A DNA stretch of 64,000 nucleotides from JAJDNH01 sp964552395 (GTDB lineage: Bacteria; Acidobacteriota; Thermoanaerobaculia; Thermoanaerobaculales; Sulfomarinibacteraceae), in the NCBI GenBank assembly GCA_964552395.1, contig CAZKGM010000014.1:1-64000 (forward strand). The letters run 5' to 3'. Position 1 is the stretch's first letter, and every line of letters starts with the position of its first letter. The translations under genes were made by a program, and so were the position numbers. Below the pieces are notes generated by a model. That model ran no database searches. It worked only from the letters and a program-made list of their open reading frames with translations, and was not told the DNA's origin. Of the stretch, positions 18,081 through 26,905 are shown piece after piece.

Positions 18081-20414
18081 ATGCTCTATCTGAACCCACC
18101 CTTCTACTTCATCAACGGGGTCTCGCTCTTTCCGGACCACGAAGATCCCGAGCAGTTCTACTACCTGCCGGCGGCGCCGCACCTGACGCAAGTCGTCGAT
18201 TCGGCGAGCGGCCAGCGCGTCCCGCAGATTCAGCTCATCGAGTACCGGGGCGAGGCCGGAAACGGCGGCTTCCTCAACTTCGACTGCAACCTCGGGATCG
18301 ACCAGGATGCGCTCGACGACATCGCCTCTGAGCTGAAGAGCCAGGCCAAGCTTCGCAAGGCGCCGCGGCTCGCTCCTGTCCCGGTCATCGACGGTACCGT
18401 GAGGCTGATCCTGCTCGACAAGCAGACGCCGGAGGCCGGCAGCGGCGGGTCAACCTCGGCCGGCGGCGCCGGAGGGTCCGGCTCCGGGACGGCCGCCGGG
18501 GGCGACTCGTCCTCGGCTGCGACCGGCCCCGTGTTCGTGGCCAAGATCCTGCAGTCGACCAAACCCGCCCTTTACGGCAGCAACCAGGCGACCTTCTCGG
18601 TCCAGCTCAGCCAGGAGGGCGTCACCGTCATGCGCGACGCGCTGCAGGGGGAGATGTCGCCGATCGGCGTCGTGTACTCCCTTGGCTACCTGGCGCTCCG
18701 GCCGGCCTACTCGATCCGGCTGCACATGGATTGGAACCGGATCCAGCATCACCTCGATGAGCAGTTCGGGGTCGACTCCATCTTCACCTCGGTCGAGATC
18801 GACAAAGCGATCGACAAGCTCAAGGACGATCGGGCCATCGTCTTCGAGGTCGACACCTTCGTGCCTGAGGGCGAGGACACACAATCCGTCATCTCCAGCC
18901 GCGACCAGGCGGAGGCCGAGGTGCGGGACATGATCACGGACGCCTTCTTCCAGCCGAGCCTCGATCCGGTGAAGGAGACCAAGGACGGCTGGGACAAGGC
19001 CGAGCACCTCGCCAAGACCGGCGCCGCCCTGGCCGCGACCGGCGGTGTGGGGGCGCTCTGCTCTTTTTCCTACAAGAAGGTCGACTACACCCGCGTCGAC
19101 AAGAAGGTCCTCAACGTCACCATGAACGAGAGGACCACGGTGCAGCGCAGCATCTACCCACAGGGCCACCTGAGCGGGCTGTGCCGGCCGTTGCTCCTGG
19201 ACGGGATCGACCTCGACAAGTTCATCCTCAAGGTCAACCTTGACGATCCCTGGTTCCAGCGGCGCAAGGTGCAGGTGATCTCGCGCGCCAACTTCGACGA
19301 GGACGCCATCGGCTCGCTGAACGTCACGATGCGTTACAACAACCAGCCGAAGAACGTCATCCTCGAGCCCGGCCACGACCGCGACCAGGTGGAATGGGCG
19401 AGCAAGCTCGACGGCGCCGACATGGACTGGGACGTGGAGAGCTCGTACAAGGTGAGCTTCAAGAACGTCGAGGGCGCCGAGCGGCCCATCTCCCTCGAGT
19501 CCCAGCCCACGACGGTGAGCGTGGAGAACCTCGAGATCGATCCCCGTGAGCTGTACTCGATCGTGCACGTCCCGATCATCGTCCTCGCCTTTCCCTGGGA
19601 GCACTATCCGTTCGTCGAGGTGCAAACCAGGTACAACGACGAGAAGAACGGCATCCGGCTGGAAGACACCTTCCTCCTGAACGCCGACAGCCACGAGACC
19701 ACCTGGAAGATGTTCGTCCAGGATCCCGAGCTGCGTACCTTCTCCTACAAGATCACGTACCGCGCAGCGGCCGGCAGTGACGTCGAAATGCCGTGGGTGG
19801 ATACCGATGAAGAACGCATCACGGTGCGCGATCCGTACCCGCGGAAGCGAACGCTCACGGTCGTGCCCAATGTCTCGTGGGACGACGTCTCAAGGCTCTT
19901 CGTGGACGTCTCCTACAACGACCCTGAGAACGATGTCTCGGACCAGCAGTCATTCCAGTTTGCAGCGGATGATGCCGCGCCCAAGACGTTCAGCGTCGAC
20001 CTCGTCAACCCCGACCTGCGCCTGGTCGCCTTCGAGGCCACGATCATGAAGAAGGACAACACACTGATCCAGGTCCCGAGATCGTTCACCTTGGACCGCC
20101 GGATCTTCATCTCCCGGGACATGAAGGGTCACAGGATCATCACGGTGCGGCCGGAGGGGGTCGACTTTGCCGCCAAGAAGGTCAAACAGATAAAGGTCGA
20201 CCTCCGCTACGAGGATGAAGGCGCGGGGTTGAGCTTCGCCGACGGCTTCACCTTCAAGTCGGCAGCGGATCGGGCGTCCTTCGAGTTCGACTACGTCGAC
20301 GACCAGAAGGCGGGCTACCAGTACCGGGTCACCTCGCTGTTCACCAACGGCATGTCACGCGCCGGCGACTGGCAGAACGACGCCGCCGGCGAGCTCGTGC
20401 TGCCCGTGGGCTGA
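18081..20414 (+). CDS. Cluster protein E: modular beta-sandwich repeat protein with Gly/Ser linker
   Basis: A 777-residue paralogue of D and F. N-terminal module: INGVSLFPDHEDPEQFYYLP, QLIEYRGEAGNGGFLNFDCN. A Gly/Ser/Ala linker (about residues 115-145) leads into a region conserved with F (LSQEGVTVMRDALQG, PIGVVYSLGYLALRPAYSI) and a helical segment with a hydrophobic Ala/Gly stretch (AKTGAALAATGGVGAL). The central segment KVNLDDPWFQRRKVQV starts near residue 383. It is followed by about four beta-sandwich repeats with VDVSYNDPENDVS and VDLRYEDEGAGLS strands, the last ending YQYRVTSLFTNGMSRAGDW. The start has AAGGAG upstream, 26 bp after gene D. No export signal is seen. Not a known family to me. 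Confidence 0.82.
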   Translation: MLYLNPPFYFINGVSLFPDHEDPEQFYYLPAAPHLTQVVDSASGQRVPQIQLIEYRGEAGNGGFLNFDCNLGIDQDALDDIASELKSQAKLRKAPRLAPVPVIDGTVRLILLDKQTPEAGSGGSTSAGGAGGSGSGTAAGGDSSSAATGPVFVAKILQSTKPALYGSNQATFSVQLSQEGVTVMRDALQGEMSPIGVVYSLGYLALRPAYSIRLHMDWNRIQHHLDEQFGVDSIFTSVEIDKAIDKLKDDRAIVFEVDTFVPEGEDTQSVISSRDQAEAEVRDMITDAFFQPSLDPVKETKDGWDKAEHLAKTGAALAATGGVGALCSFSYKKVDYTRVDKKVLNVTMNERTTVQRSIYPQGHLSGLCRPLLLDGIDLDKFILKVNLDDPWFQRRKVQVISRANFDEDAIGSLNVTMRYNNQPKNVILEPGHDRDQVEWASKLDGADMDWDVESSYKVSFKNVEGAERPISLESQPTTVSVENLEIDPRELYSIVHVPIIVLAFPWEHYPFVEVQTRYNDEKNGIRLEDTFLLNADSHETTWKMFVQDPELRTFSYKITYRAAAGSDVEMPWVDTDEERITVRDPYPRKRTLTVVPNVSWDDVSRLFVDVSYNDPENDVSDQQSFQFAADDAAPKTFSVDLVNPDLRLVAFEATIMKKDNTLIQVPRSFTLDRRIFISRDMKGHRIITVRPEGVDFAAKKVKQIKVDLRYEDEGAGLSFADGFTFKSAADRASFEFDYVDDQKAGYQYRVTSLFTNGMSRAGDWQNDAAGELVLPVG

Positions 20415-20460
20415 CCGCGGGGACAGACGGGAGCAGACCGGAAACCAGGAGGATATCTCA

Positions 20461-23418
20461 ATGTTGCTACTTGGAAGCACGAGCATGACCATCGAAGGGG
20501 TTACGGTCTTCCCGGACCATGCGGATCCGAATCAGTTCTGGTACCTGCCGGGACCGATTCGGCTCGCCAAGCGTCCGGGAGAGAGCGAGGCCGCCTTCAC
20601 ATTCATCAAGTACAAGCCGGCGGCGGTCGAGGCGGGCGTCAAGGGGGGCGGCTTCCTGATGTTCGACGTCAACCTGCGGCTGGACCAGGCGACCGAGCAG
20701 AAGATCATGTCGCGCCTGTCCGCCGTTGCAAAGGGCACGCCCAAGCTGTCGGTAGTGCAGTTCGACGAAGGGACGGTCAAGTGCATTGCCCTCAACCTCC
20801 AGGGAGAGGGCGGCACGAGCGCCGAGGCCGCACCCGAGGGGGCGTTCAACGCGGTGGAGAGCATTCTCGGCGCCTCGGTTCCCTCGCTCCAGGGAGACGA
20901 CGACGCCAGCTTCAGTCTGACCCTGAGCCAGGAGGGGGCCACGATCATCGAACAGGCGTACACGCAGGGAACGGCGCCCGTCGGCATCATCTACGACCTC
21001 AAGTTCACCGGAATCCGGCCCGCCCTCGACGTCAAGATCACGGCCGATTTCAAGCGGATCTACCAGTCGTTCAGCGCCAGCCTCAGCGGCCAGTACTACT
21101 TCCTGAAGGCCGGGATCGAAGCCGCGTTCGAGAAGCTGGTGCAGGACGGCGCGATCAAGGTCGAGGTCACCCACTACGTCGACAACGACGACCTCGAGCA
21201 GAAGGAGAAGTGGGCCCTCGATTTCTTCAAGGACAAGCTGCTGACCGACTGGTTCCAGCCCACGCTGCTGCCCGGGCAGCCGCACGGAGCGGTCTGGGGG
21301 GGTGGGGGAGGAACGTCCTCGACACCCGGCTCCACGACCACGACCCACGGCGCCACGCCTTCGTCGAGCACCAGCACCCCGGCGACGACCCACGGCACCA
21401 CGCCCTCGTCGAGCACCACCCACACCACCTCCCCCTCGACGACCCCAAGCTCCTCGACTTCCGGCCACGGTACGACCACGGGCCACGGCACGAGCCCGGC
21501 GACGGCTCATCCGGCGGCACAGACCCGACCCGCGGCGGCGCTCACCATCGTGAGCAAGCAGCCGGACCCGTTGCCGCAGGGCTACAACATCGAGCACACG
21601 CCCTCACCGACCGGCACCACGGAGACCATCCGCGTCACCGGCAACGGCACGCCGACGGTCCGCGTCGACGGCACCCAGCGCCAGCTCACCGCCGGGGCGC
21701 TGACGATCGACGTGCAGCCCGGTGCCTCGCACAACATCGCGGTGTCGTTTCCCGCGGTTGCGGCGACCGAGGAGACCTTCCCGCTCAAGTTCCTCTATGA
21801 GCTCCCGCGGGAGACCTGGGTGACCGGAAACCCGGGGACCAACGCCAACTACCAGAGCTATCTCGCCAACCATCCCAACCCTGACGACCCGCCGTTCCTG
21901 GCCAGCCACTCGCCCTCGCGCACGGCACCGCCAGGCGGTGCCGATGCACTGCGCGACTGGATCCAGAACAGCCTTGTCGCCCCGAAGGAGGTGGAGCTCC
22001 GCGCGCACGCCAGCTTCGAGGGCGATGCCAGCCAGGCCAAGCAGGATTACAACATGCGCCTGTCCGGACGTCGCCTCGATGTGGCCCGCGGCATCATCGG
22101 CTCGGCGGCGACCATCACCAGTGCCGGGGCCTTCGGCCAGACCGAGGCCCAGCAGGCGGGGCGCCTCGGCCAACCCGACGACCGCAACGTCATGATCAAG
22201 GGCAGGACCAACGCCGGCAGCCAGGGCGTCAACATCACGGCGACGCTCGCACGGCAGCGCCCATCCACGACCCCGACCCCGACGCCGACCCCGACCCCCA
22301 CGCCGAGGCCAACTCCGACCCCCACGCCCAGGCCGCAAACTCCGTCAGTACCGGGCTCCCCGGAGGTCGCCCTCAAGCTCAGGTTCGTGCGCCAGGACGA
22401 GCAGAAGACAGTGACCTTCGAGTACCACAGGTCCGACGCCGTGCAGCGCACCTACGCCCCGCAGGGCTTCTTCGGGCTGCTTCTCGCGGATCTCGGCCAG
22501 CAGGACAAGCACTTCGTCGAGGTGGACCTGGACGATCCGTTCTTCCGGGTCTTCACCGTGACCGTGGACGCTCCCATCGACTTCGGCCACATTGGGCTCA
22601 TCTCGGCTCAGGTCGCGCTCGACTACGGCGAGGACGCCGAGCACCACAAGCACGGCGACTTCGTCTTCGACGCCGACAGCCATGCCAAACAGGAGTTCAA
22701 GGTGTTCATGGACGACGCCCACGACACCAGCTACACCTACGGCGTGCAGTACCACTTCGATCCTCTCGCCGGCTGGGACGGCCACCGGCTCTCTTACGAC
22801 TTTTCCGCCCTTCCGACCGAGGACCGGACGCTGCTTCTCAACCCGTACGAGCAGATGGGCTTCCTCGAGGTGCGCGTCTTTCCACACGAGATCGACGGCG
22901 GCGTCGTCGAATCGACGGACGTATTCCTCAGCTACACGCAGCCCGACGGCACCGTCGAGGAGAAGATCCTCGCCGTCACCGCGACCTCGGACCCGCAGTT
23001 CTGGCGGCTCAGGCTCGACGATCCCAAGCAGCGGCAGTACACGTACCACTTCGTCCACCACCTCAAGAACGGCTCGGTACGGGAAACCGATCCGGTCGTC
23101 ACGCAGGCGACGGCGCTGCCCGTGGATGACCCGTTCGAGAACTCCATCGACATCGACTTCATTCCCCTGTTCGACTCGGCGACGGTGCGGATGGTCTACA
23201 TCGACGTCGAGTACGACGATCCCGACAACGACTACCACCGGGAGGACCGGCTCTCCCTGCCGGGCAACGCCACCGACGCCGTTCGGTTGCACATTTCGGT
23301 GGTCGATCCTACGAAGAGGACGTTCCGCTACCGGATGACCTTTGTCGGGACCGACAACCACATGAACCGCGGCCCGTTCGTCGAGACCACGGAGACCCTG
23401 ATCGGGGTCGCGCCGTGA
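20461..23418 (+). CDS. Cluster protein F: repeat protein with embedded OmpA-like domain
   Basis: A 985-residue paralogue, the largest of the set. N-terminal module: TIEGVTVFPDHADPNQFWYL, FIKYKPAAVEAGVKGGGFLM. Residues about 280-350 are a Ser/Thr-rich, probably disordered linker. Residues about 490-590 look like an OmpA/MotB-type domain: a VELRAHASFEGDASQAKQDY strand-loop, then LSGRRLDVARGII and later DDRNVMIKGR, matching the N..LS..R and R.V.I pattern of peptidoglycan-binding OmpA domains. A (Thr-Pro)n linker (about 600-627) leads to the conserved segment EVDLDDPFFRVFTVTV (about 687) and about three beta-sandwich repeats. The sequence has no signal peptide, unusual for an OmpA domain, so location is open. 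AGGAGG-type ribosome site; the stop overlaps the GTG of gene G. Confidence 0.82.
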   Translation: MLLLGSTSMTIEGVTVFPDHADPNQFWYLPGPIRLAKRPGESEAAFTFIKYKPAAVEAGVKGGGFLMFDVNLRLDQATEQKIMSRLSAVAKGTPKLSVVQFDEGTVKCIALNLQGEGGTSAEAAPEGAFNAVESILGASVPSLQGDDDASFSLTLSQEGATIIEQAYTQGTAPVGIIYDLKFTGIRPALDVKITADFKRIYQSFSASLSGQYYFLKAGIEAAFEKLVQDGAIKVEVTHYVDNDDLEQKEKWALDFFKDKLLTDWFQPTLLPGQPHGAVWGGGGGTSSTPGSTTTTHGATPSSSTSTPATTHGTTPSSSTTHTTSPSTTPSSSTSGHGTTTGHGTSPATAHPAAQTRPAAALTIVSKQPDPLPQGYNIEHTPSPTGTTETIRVTGNGTPTVRVDGTQRQLTAGALTIDVQPGASHNIAVSFPAVAATEETFPLKFLYELPRETWVTGNPGTNANYQSYLANHPNPDDPPFLASHSPSRTAPPGGADALRDWIQNSLVAPKEVELRAHASFEGDASQAKQDYNMRLSGRRLDVARGIIGSAATITSAGAFGQTEAQQAGRLGQPDDRNVMIKGRTNAGSQGVNITATLARQRPSTTPTPTPTPTPTPRPTPTPTPRPQTPSVPGSPEVALKLRFVRQDEQKTVTFEYHRSDAVQRTYAPQGFFGLLLADLGQQDKHFVEVDLDDPFFRVFTVTVDAPIDFGHIGLISAQVALDYGEDAEHHKHGDFVFDADSHAKQEFKVFMDDAHDTSYTYGVQYHFDPLAGWDGHRLSYDFSALPTEDRTLLLNPYEQMGFLEVRVFPHEIDGGVVESTDVFLSYTQPDGTVEEKILAVTATSDPQFWRLRLDDPKQRQYTYHFVHHLKNGSVRETDPVVTQATALPVDDPFENSIDIDFIPLFDSATVRMVYIDVEYDDPDNDYHREDRLSLPGNATDAVRLHISVVDPTKRTFRYRMTFVGTDNHMNRGPFVETTETLIGVAP

Positions 23419-24461
23419 GCCCAGCGGCCCGCGGGCTGCAAGAGAGCGACACACGGGTGGGGGGTCCCGGCGGGACCCCCCACCGTTTGCCGGCGGGCGG
23501 GAGCGCCAAGGCGCTCCTGCAGACGCTCGACCGTCTGCGGCAGACCTCTCCCGAGCCGGCGGCGCGGGCCGCCGCAGCGCTGGCGGTCGTCCTTGGCGGC
23601 CTCGACGCCTCTCCCTGGTCCGAGGTGGCGTGGTCGTTCAGCCGCCTTACCGGTGGCGGATATCCGGTAGAGCTGACCTTCTCCTCCGCGGACGAAACCT
23701 TCCGGTGGGCGGCGGAGGTGGCGGGCCCCGAGGTGGCGGAGGCCGTCCGGCTCGACGCCGCGCTGCATCACCTGGAAGTCCTCGGTGAGCCAACACCCCC
23801 CGCCTGGCTTGCTGCCGCGTTCCGGACCGTGCAGGGGTCCGCACCCCTCCGGTTTGGGGCCTGGCTCGGCGGCCGCCACAGCTCGACGGGAGACCGCTAC
23901 AAGGTCTACCTCGAGGTGCCGGAGGCCGAACAGCGCGCGGCCTGCGAGCTGCTCGAGAAGCACTGCGGCCGGCAACCGCCGCGCTTCCCGGGTTCCTCGA
24001 GGCTGGTGATGATCGGCTATACGCCGAGCTCCCGCATGTTCGAGTGGTACCTCAGGACCTCCCGGATCCAGCCCTGGGAGTTGGCCTTCTTGATGAGGCA
24101 GTCGGACCTTGCCGCGCAGGGGGACGAGCTTCTGGACTTCGTCGCCGGGGTGAGCGGCCTCCCGCTCACCCGGGCCCTCGCGGTGCAGCCCCTCGGCGTA
24201 AGCGTCGCCGCCGGCAAGGGGAAGGCACCGGCCGCCGTGACGCTGTTTGCGCCGGCCGGCGCATTCTTCGGCAGCGACGGTACGGTCCGTCGCCGCCTGC
24301 TCGCGCTTGCATCCGACGCCGGTCGCGGCCTCGAAGGTTACCGGACCGTCAGCGAACCCGTGGCCGAACGGACTGGCTGGAACACCCGGCACGGTATCCT
24401 CTCCCTGGTTTCCGCGCGAGGCGAGCCGCCGCACTTCCGGATCGGACTCCGGCCGTCGTAG
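23415..24461 (+). CDS. Cluster protein G: alpha/beta protein, unknown (possibly ABBA-like)
   Basis: A 348-residue soluble protein closing the cluster. GTG start overlapping the TGA of F (GTGA), so translation is coupled. It is compositionally different from A-F: alternating helices and strands (RYKVYLEVPEAEQRAACELL, SRLVMIGYTPSSRMFEWYL, AAVTLFAPAGAFFG, RHGILSLV then PHFRIGLRP). The helix-strand-strand-helix periodicity and the KVYLEVP and FRIGLRP strands remind me weakly of the ABBA barrel of aromatic prenyltransferases, but I see no diagnostic signature and would not assign the activity. The first 30 residues are Gly/Pro-rich and the true start could be an internal one. Convergent with the DUF116 gene, ten bases away. 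Confidence 0.72.
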   Translation: MSPAARGLQESDTRVGGPGGTPHRLPAGGSAKALLQTLDRLRQTSPEPAARAAAALAVVLGGLDASPWSEVAWSFSRLTGGGYPVELTFSSADETFRWAAEVAGPEVAEAVRLDAALHHLEVLGEPTPPAWLAAAFRTVQGSAPLRFGAWLGGRHSSTGDRYKVYLEVPEAEQRAACELLEKHCGRQPPRFPGSSRLVMIGYTPSSRMFEWYLRTSRIQPWELAFLMRQSDLAAQGDELLDFVAGVSGLPLTRALAVQPLGVSVAAGKGKAPAAVTLFAPAGAFFGSDGTVRRRLLALASDAGRGLEGYRTVSEPVAERTGWNTRHGILSLVSARGEPPHFRIGLRPS

Positions 24462-24471
24462 CCGGCATTGT

Positions 24472-25188
24472 TCATGGGCAATCGGAGCGCGCCCTTGCCT
24501 TGGCGTCGAGGATCTCGACCACGCGCTCCACGGCCGCGTCGGTCACGCACGGCTCGTCGAGCCAATGCTCGCAGCCGCAGTAGTTGAGCAGCACCCCCTG
24601 GCTCGGCACGCGGGCCGCCTCGGCCGAACGCATGCCGTTGGCGAGCATCCAGATGCACGCCACCCCGATCACGGACAGGTCCCGGTAACGGCCGCGCTTG
24701 AGGAGGCGGAACTGCTTCTCGTGCTCGAGGTCCGAGAAGAACGCACCCGCGCCTCGCTTTGCCGCCTCGACGGTCATCCGCCCGATCGCACAGGTCTCGT
24801 CGCAGACCTTGCAGCGGCTGCCGTAGCGCGAGCCCTTGCGCTCGCACTCCTCGCCGCGGCGCCGCAGGCAGTCGGGCAGGATCAGCACCGTGTCGCGCCG
24901 GGCCACGAATTCCGGCCAGAACTGCCGGTTCATGACGACGCATGCGAGCAGCTCGGCCAAGTAGCGCTCGCGTGTGGTGCGCCGGTAGTACTCCTCGTCG
25001 CGGCCGCTCTCCCGGCAGGCGCGCTCGACGAAACCCGGGACCCGGACGAAGGCGCACCCCACCTGCTCGCCGGCCACCGCCAGCATCTGGTCCGCCATCC
25101 GTCCCAGCCGCTCGTAGATCGCCGTTCCCTCGCCCAGGGAACGGAGGTCGTAGGTCGGGGGCATCAAAGCCCCGGGCTCGTTTCCCAT
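24472..25188 (-). CDS. DUF116-family protein
   Basis: A 238-residue protein with the Cys pattern of DUF116. There is a LILPDCLRRRGEEC segment, then a Cys-rich stretch around SRCKVCDETCAIGRMTVEA (C-x2-C-x3-C), and later a hydrophobic strand (LSVIGVACIWMLANGM) with GVLLNYCGCEHWL near the C-terminus. The Cys set probably binds metal or an Fe-S cluster; the family's reaction is not established. The start at 25188 (MGNEPGALMPP) is chosen over upstream codons that read through the divergent promoter; an alternative ATG lies eight codons downstream at 25164, and neither has a strong ribosome site. Divergent from the SSS symporter gene with 95 bp between. Confidence 0.8.
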   Translation of the reverse strand: MGNEPGALMPPTYDLRSLGEGTAIYERLGRMADQMLAVAGEQVGCAFVRVPGFVERACRESGRDEEYYRRTTRERYLAELLACVVMNRQFWPEFVARRDTVLILPDCLRRRGEECERKGSRYGSRCKVCDETCAIGRMTVEAAKRGAGAFFSDLEHEKQFRLLKRGRYRDLSVIGVACIWMLANGMRSAEAARVPSQGVLLNYCGCEHWLDEPCVTDAAVERVVEILDAKARARSDCP

Positions 25189-25283
25189 GCCGCCATCGTA
25201 CCCCACGGCCGGTGGCACCGGTGCCCTCGCCCGCGAGAACCGGTGACTCTGCCAGGCTACACTTCCCCACAGAGGTACCGACG

Positions 25284-26774
25284 ATGAACGAGACGTTCCT
25301 GCCGTGGGTGATGTTCCTGGCCTACCTGGGGGTGATCGGCGGCCTCGCCTGGTGGAACCGGAAGCGCGCGCAGAACATGGCCTCCTTCTCAATCGGTAGC
25401 CGCCAGGTGTCGCCGGTGCTGGTTGGCCTCTCCCTCGCCGCCAACATGACCAGCGTCGCCACCTTCGTGATCAACCCCGGCCTGATCTACGCCTACGGCT
25501 GGGCCGGCGTCGTCGGCTACGGTATTGCCGCCCCGCTCGGGATCTTCACCGGACTCGTGGTGACCTCGCGCCGCTTCCGGCAGGTGGGCGACCAGGTCAT
25601 CGCGCTCACCGTCCCGCAGTGGATTGGCGATCGCTACGGCGACCGCCGGCTCACCGCTTTCTTCGCCCTCATCAGCCTGCTCCAGATCACCTTTCTGGTG
25701 CTGATCGTGGCCGCCCTGGTCCACGTGCTGATGAGCGTCCTCCACCTGCCGCTGCTGGTGGCGCTCACCATCGTCATCCTGTTCACCTTCGCCGTCATCT
25801 TTGTCGGCGGCGCCAGCGTCCACGTCTGGTCGAACAGTGTCCAGGCGGTCACCATGATCGTGGTCGCCGTCCTGCTGGTGGCTGCCGGCGCCGGCTTCTT
25901 CGCGGGCGGCCTCGGCGCCTTCTTCGACCGCCTCGCGGCCGTCGCCCCCCACTACGGGAGCATGACCAACCCGGACAGCCTGCTCTTTCGCGACCTCTTC
26001 GAGGTGGTGGTCGCCAACTTCATCATCGGTGTCGCCATCATCATGCAGCCGCACATCATCTCGAAGACGCTCTACCTGCGCTCCGAGCGCGACGTCACCA
26101 CGTACCTGGCGACCGCCGTCATCGCCGGCACGATCTTCACCACCGTGCTCCTCGTCGGCCTGTACGCGCGGCTGGAGCTCGGCGGCGGTCTGGCCCCCGA
26201 CCGCGTGGTCGCCACCTATATCGCCACCCACTTCGCCCCCGGCCTGCGCTCCCTCATCATGCTTGGCGTGCTGGCGGCTGGCTTCTCGACCCTCGAAGGC
26301 GTTGTCCTCGCGCTATCCTCTATCACCGCCAACGACCTCTACGGCAGCCTGGCGCGCCTCGCCGGCGCAGACGAGGAACGCGTCAAGGCGCGCCTTCTCA
26401 GGGTCGGCCGCTGGTCCCTGGTTGCCCTTGCCCCGGTTACCTTCCTGCTTGCCTGGGATCAGATCGTCGATCCCAATCTGAGCGTCGCCATCTTCGCCCA
26501 GAACGGCGTCTACGGCCTCTTTGCCGCCGTCTTCGCCCCGGTCCTGTTCGGCATCTTCTCGCGCCGCGCCACCGGCGGCCTCGCCCTCGCCGCGGCCCTG
26601 ACCGCCCTCGTGGTCCACTTCGGCATGTACTACGGCGGCATCACCCGTTACCACAACAACCCCGCCGTTCCAGCCACCTGCGCTCTCGTGCTCAGCACCG
26701 CCGTCATGGCCGTAGGCGTCAGCCTGCGCGGCAAACTGATCGGCCTTGACTCGGCACCCACTGAAGCCACCTGA
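25284..26774 (+). CDS. Sodium:solute symporter (SSS family)
   Basis: A 496-residue inner-membrane transporter with about 13 hydrophobic helices. The first helices (FLPWVMFLAYLGVIGGLAWW, then SRQVSPVLVGLSLAANMTSV) show the SSS pattern of a short periplasmic N-terminus and the Asn-Met-Thr-Ser helix-1 break that holds sodium in the LeuT-fold relatives. VPQWIGDRYGDRR is the usual intracellular loop after TM3, and the GFSTLEGVVLALSSI helix carries the second sodium-site Ser residues. Substrate cannot be inferred; the best family matches would be proline/pantothenate/solute symporters. The start at 25284 has AGAGG upstream; a 114-codon upstream extension is antisense to the DUF116 gene and is rejected. 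Confidence 0.9.
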   Translation: MNETFLPWVMFLAYLGVIGGLAWWNRKRAQNMASFSIGSRQVSPVLVGLSLAANMTSVATFVINPGLIYAYGWAGVVGYGIAAPLGIFTGLVVTSRRFRQVGDQVIALTVPQWIGDRYGDRRLTAFFALISLLQITFLVLIVAALVHVLMSVLHLPLLVALTIVILFTFAVIFVGGASVHVWSNSVQAVTMIVVAVLLVAAGAGFFAGGLGAFFDRLAAVAPHYGSMTNPDSLLFRDLFEVVVANFIIGVAIIMQPHIISKTLYLRSERDVTTYLATAVIAGTIFTTVLLVGLYARLELGGGLAPDRVVATYIATHFAPGLRSLIMLGVLAAGFSTLEGVVLALSSITANDLYGSLARLAGADEERVKARLLRVGRWSLVALAPVTFLLAWDQIVDPNLSVAIFAQNGVYGLFAAVFAPVLFGIFSRRATGGLALAAALTALVVHFGMYYGGITRYHNNPAVPATCALVLSTAVMAVGVSLRGKLIGLDSAPTEAT

Positions 26775-26905
26775 TGAACTACGGGCCCCCGCCGATGGCT
26801 CGGTAGAGACCGGCGCTTGACGCCGGGACTTCTCGTGGGTAGTGATATGCTCGATCAAGATCCGAAGTGTGGACGACAAGCAGAGGCTGAAGAGGGGGGG
26901 GGCTC

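Noticed and set aside
22261..22340. Thr-Pro run of gene F as an independent repeat element
   Set aside because: It is an in-frame linker, with the codon repeat expected of (Thr-Pro)n.
10312..24461. The seven-gene cluster as a contractile injection system or phage tail
   Set aside because: No sheath, tube, baseplate gp25/gp6, VgrG/spike, AAA+ ATPase or tape-measure-like gene is recognisable; only the idea of a multi-subunit assembly remains.
24338..25270. 310-codon alternative frame over the DUF116 gene
   Set aside because: The frame read as DUF116 has the conserved Cys pattern; the other is Arg/Gly/Pro-rich.
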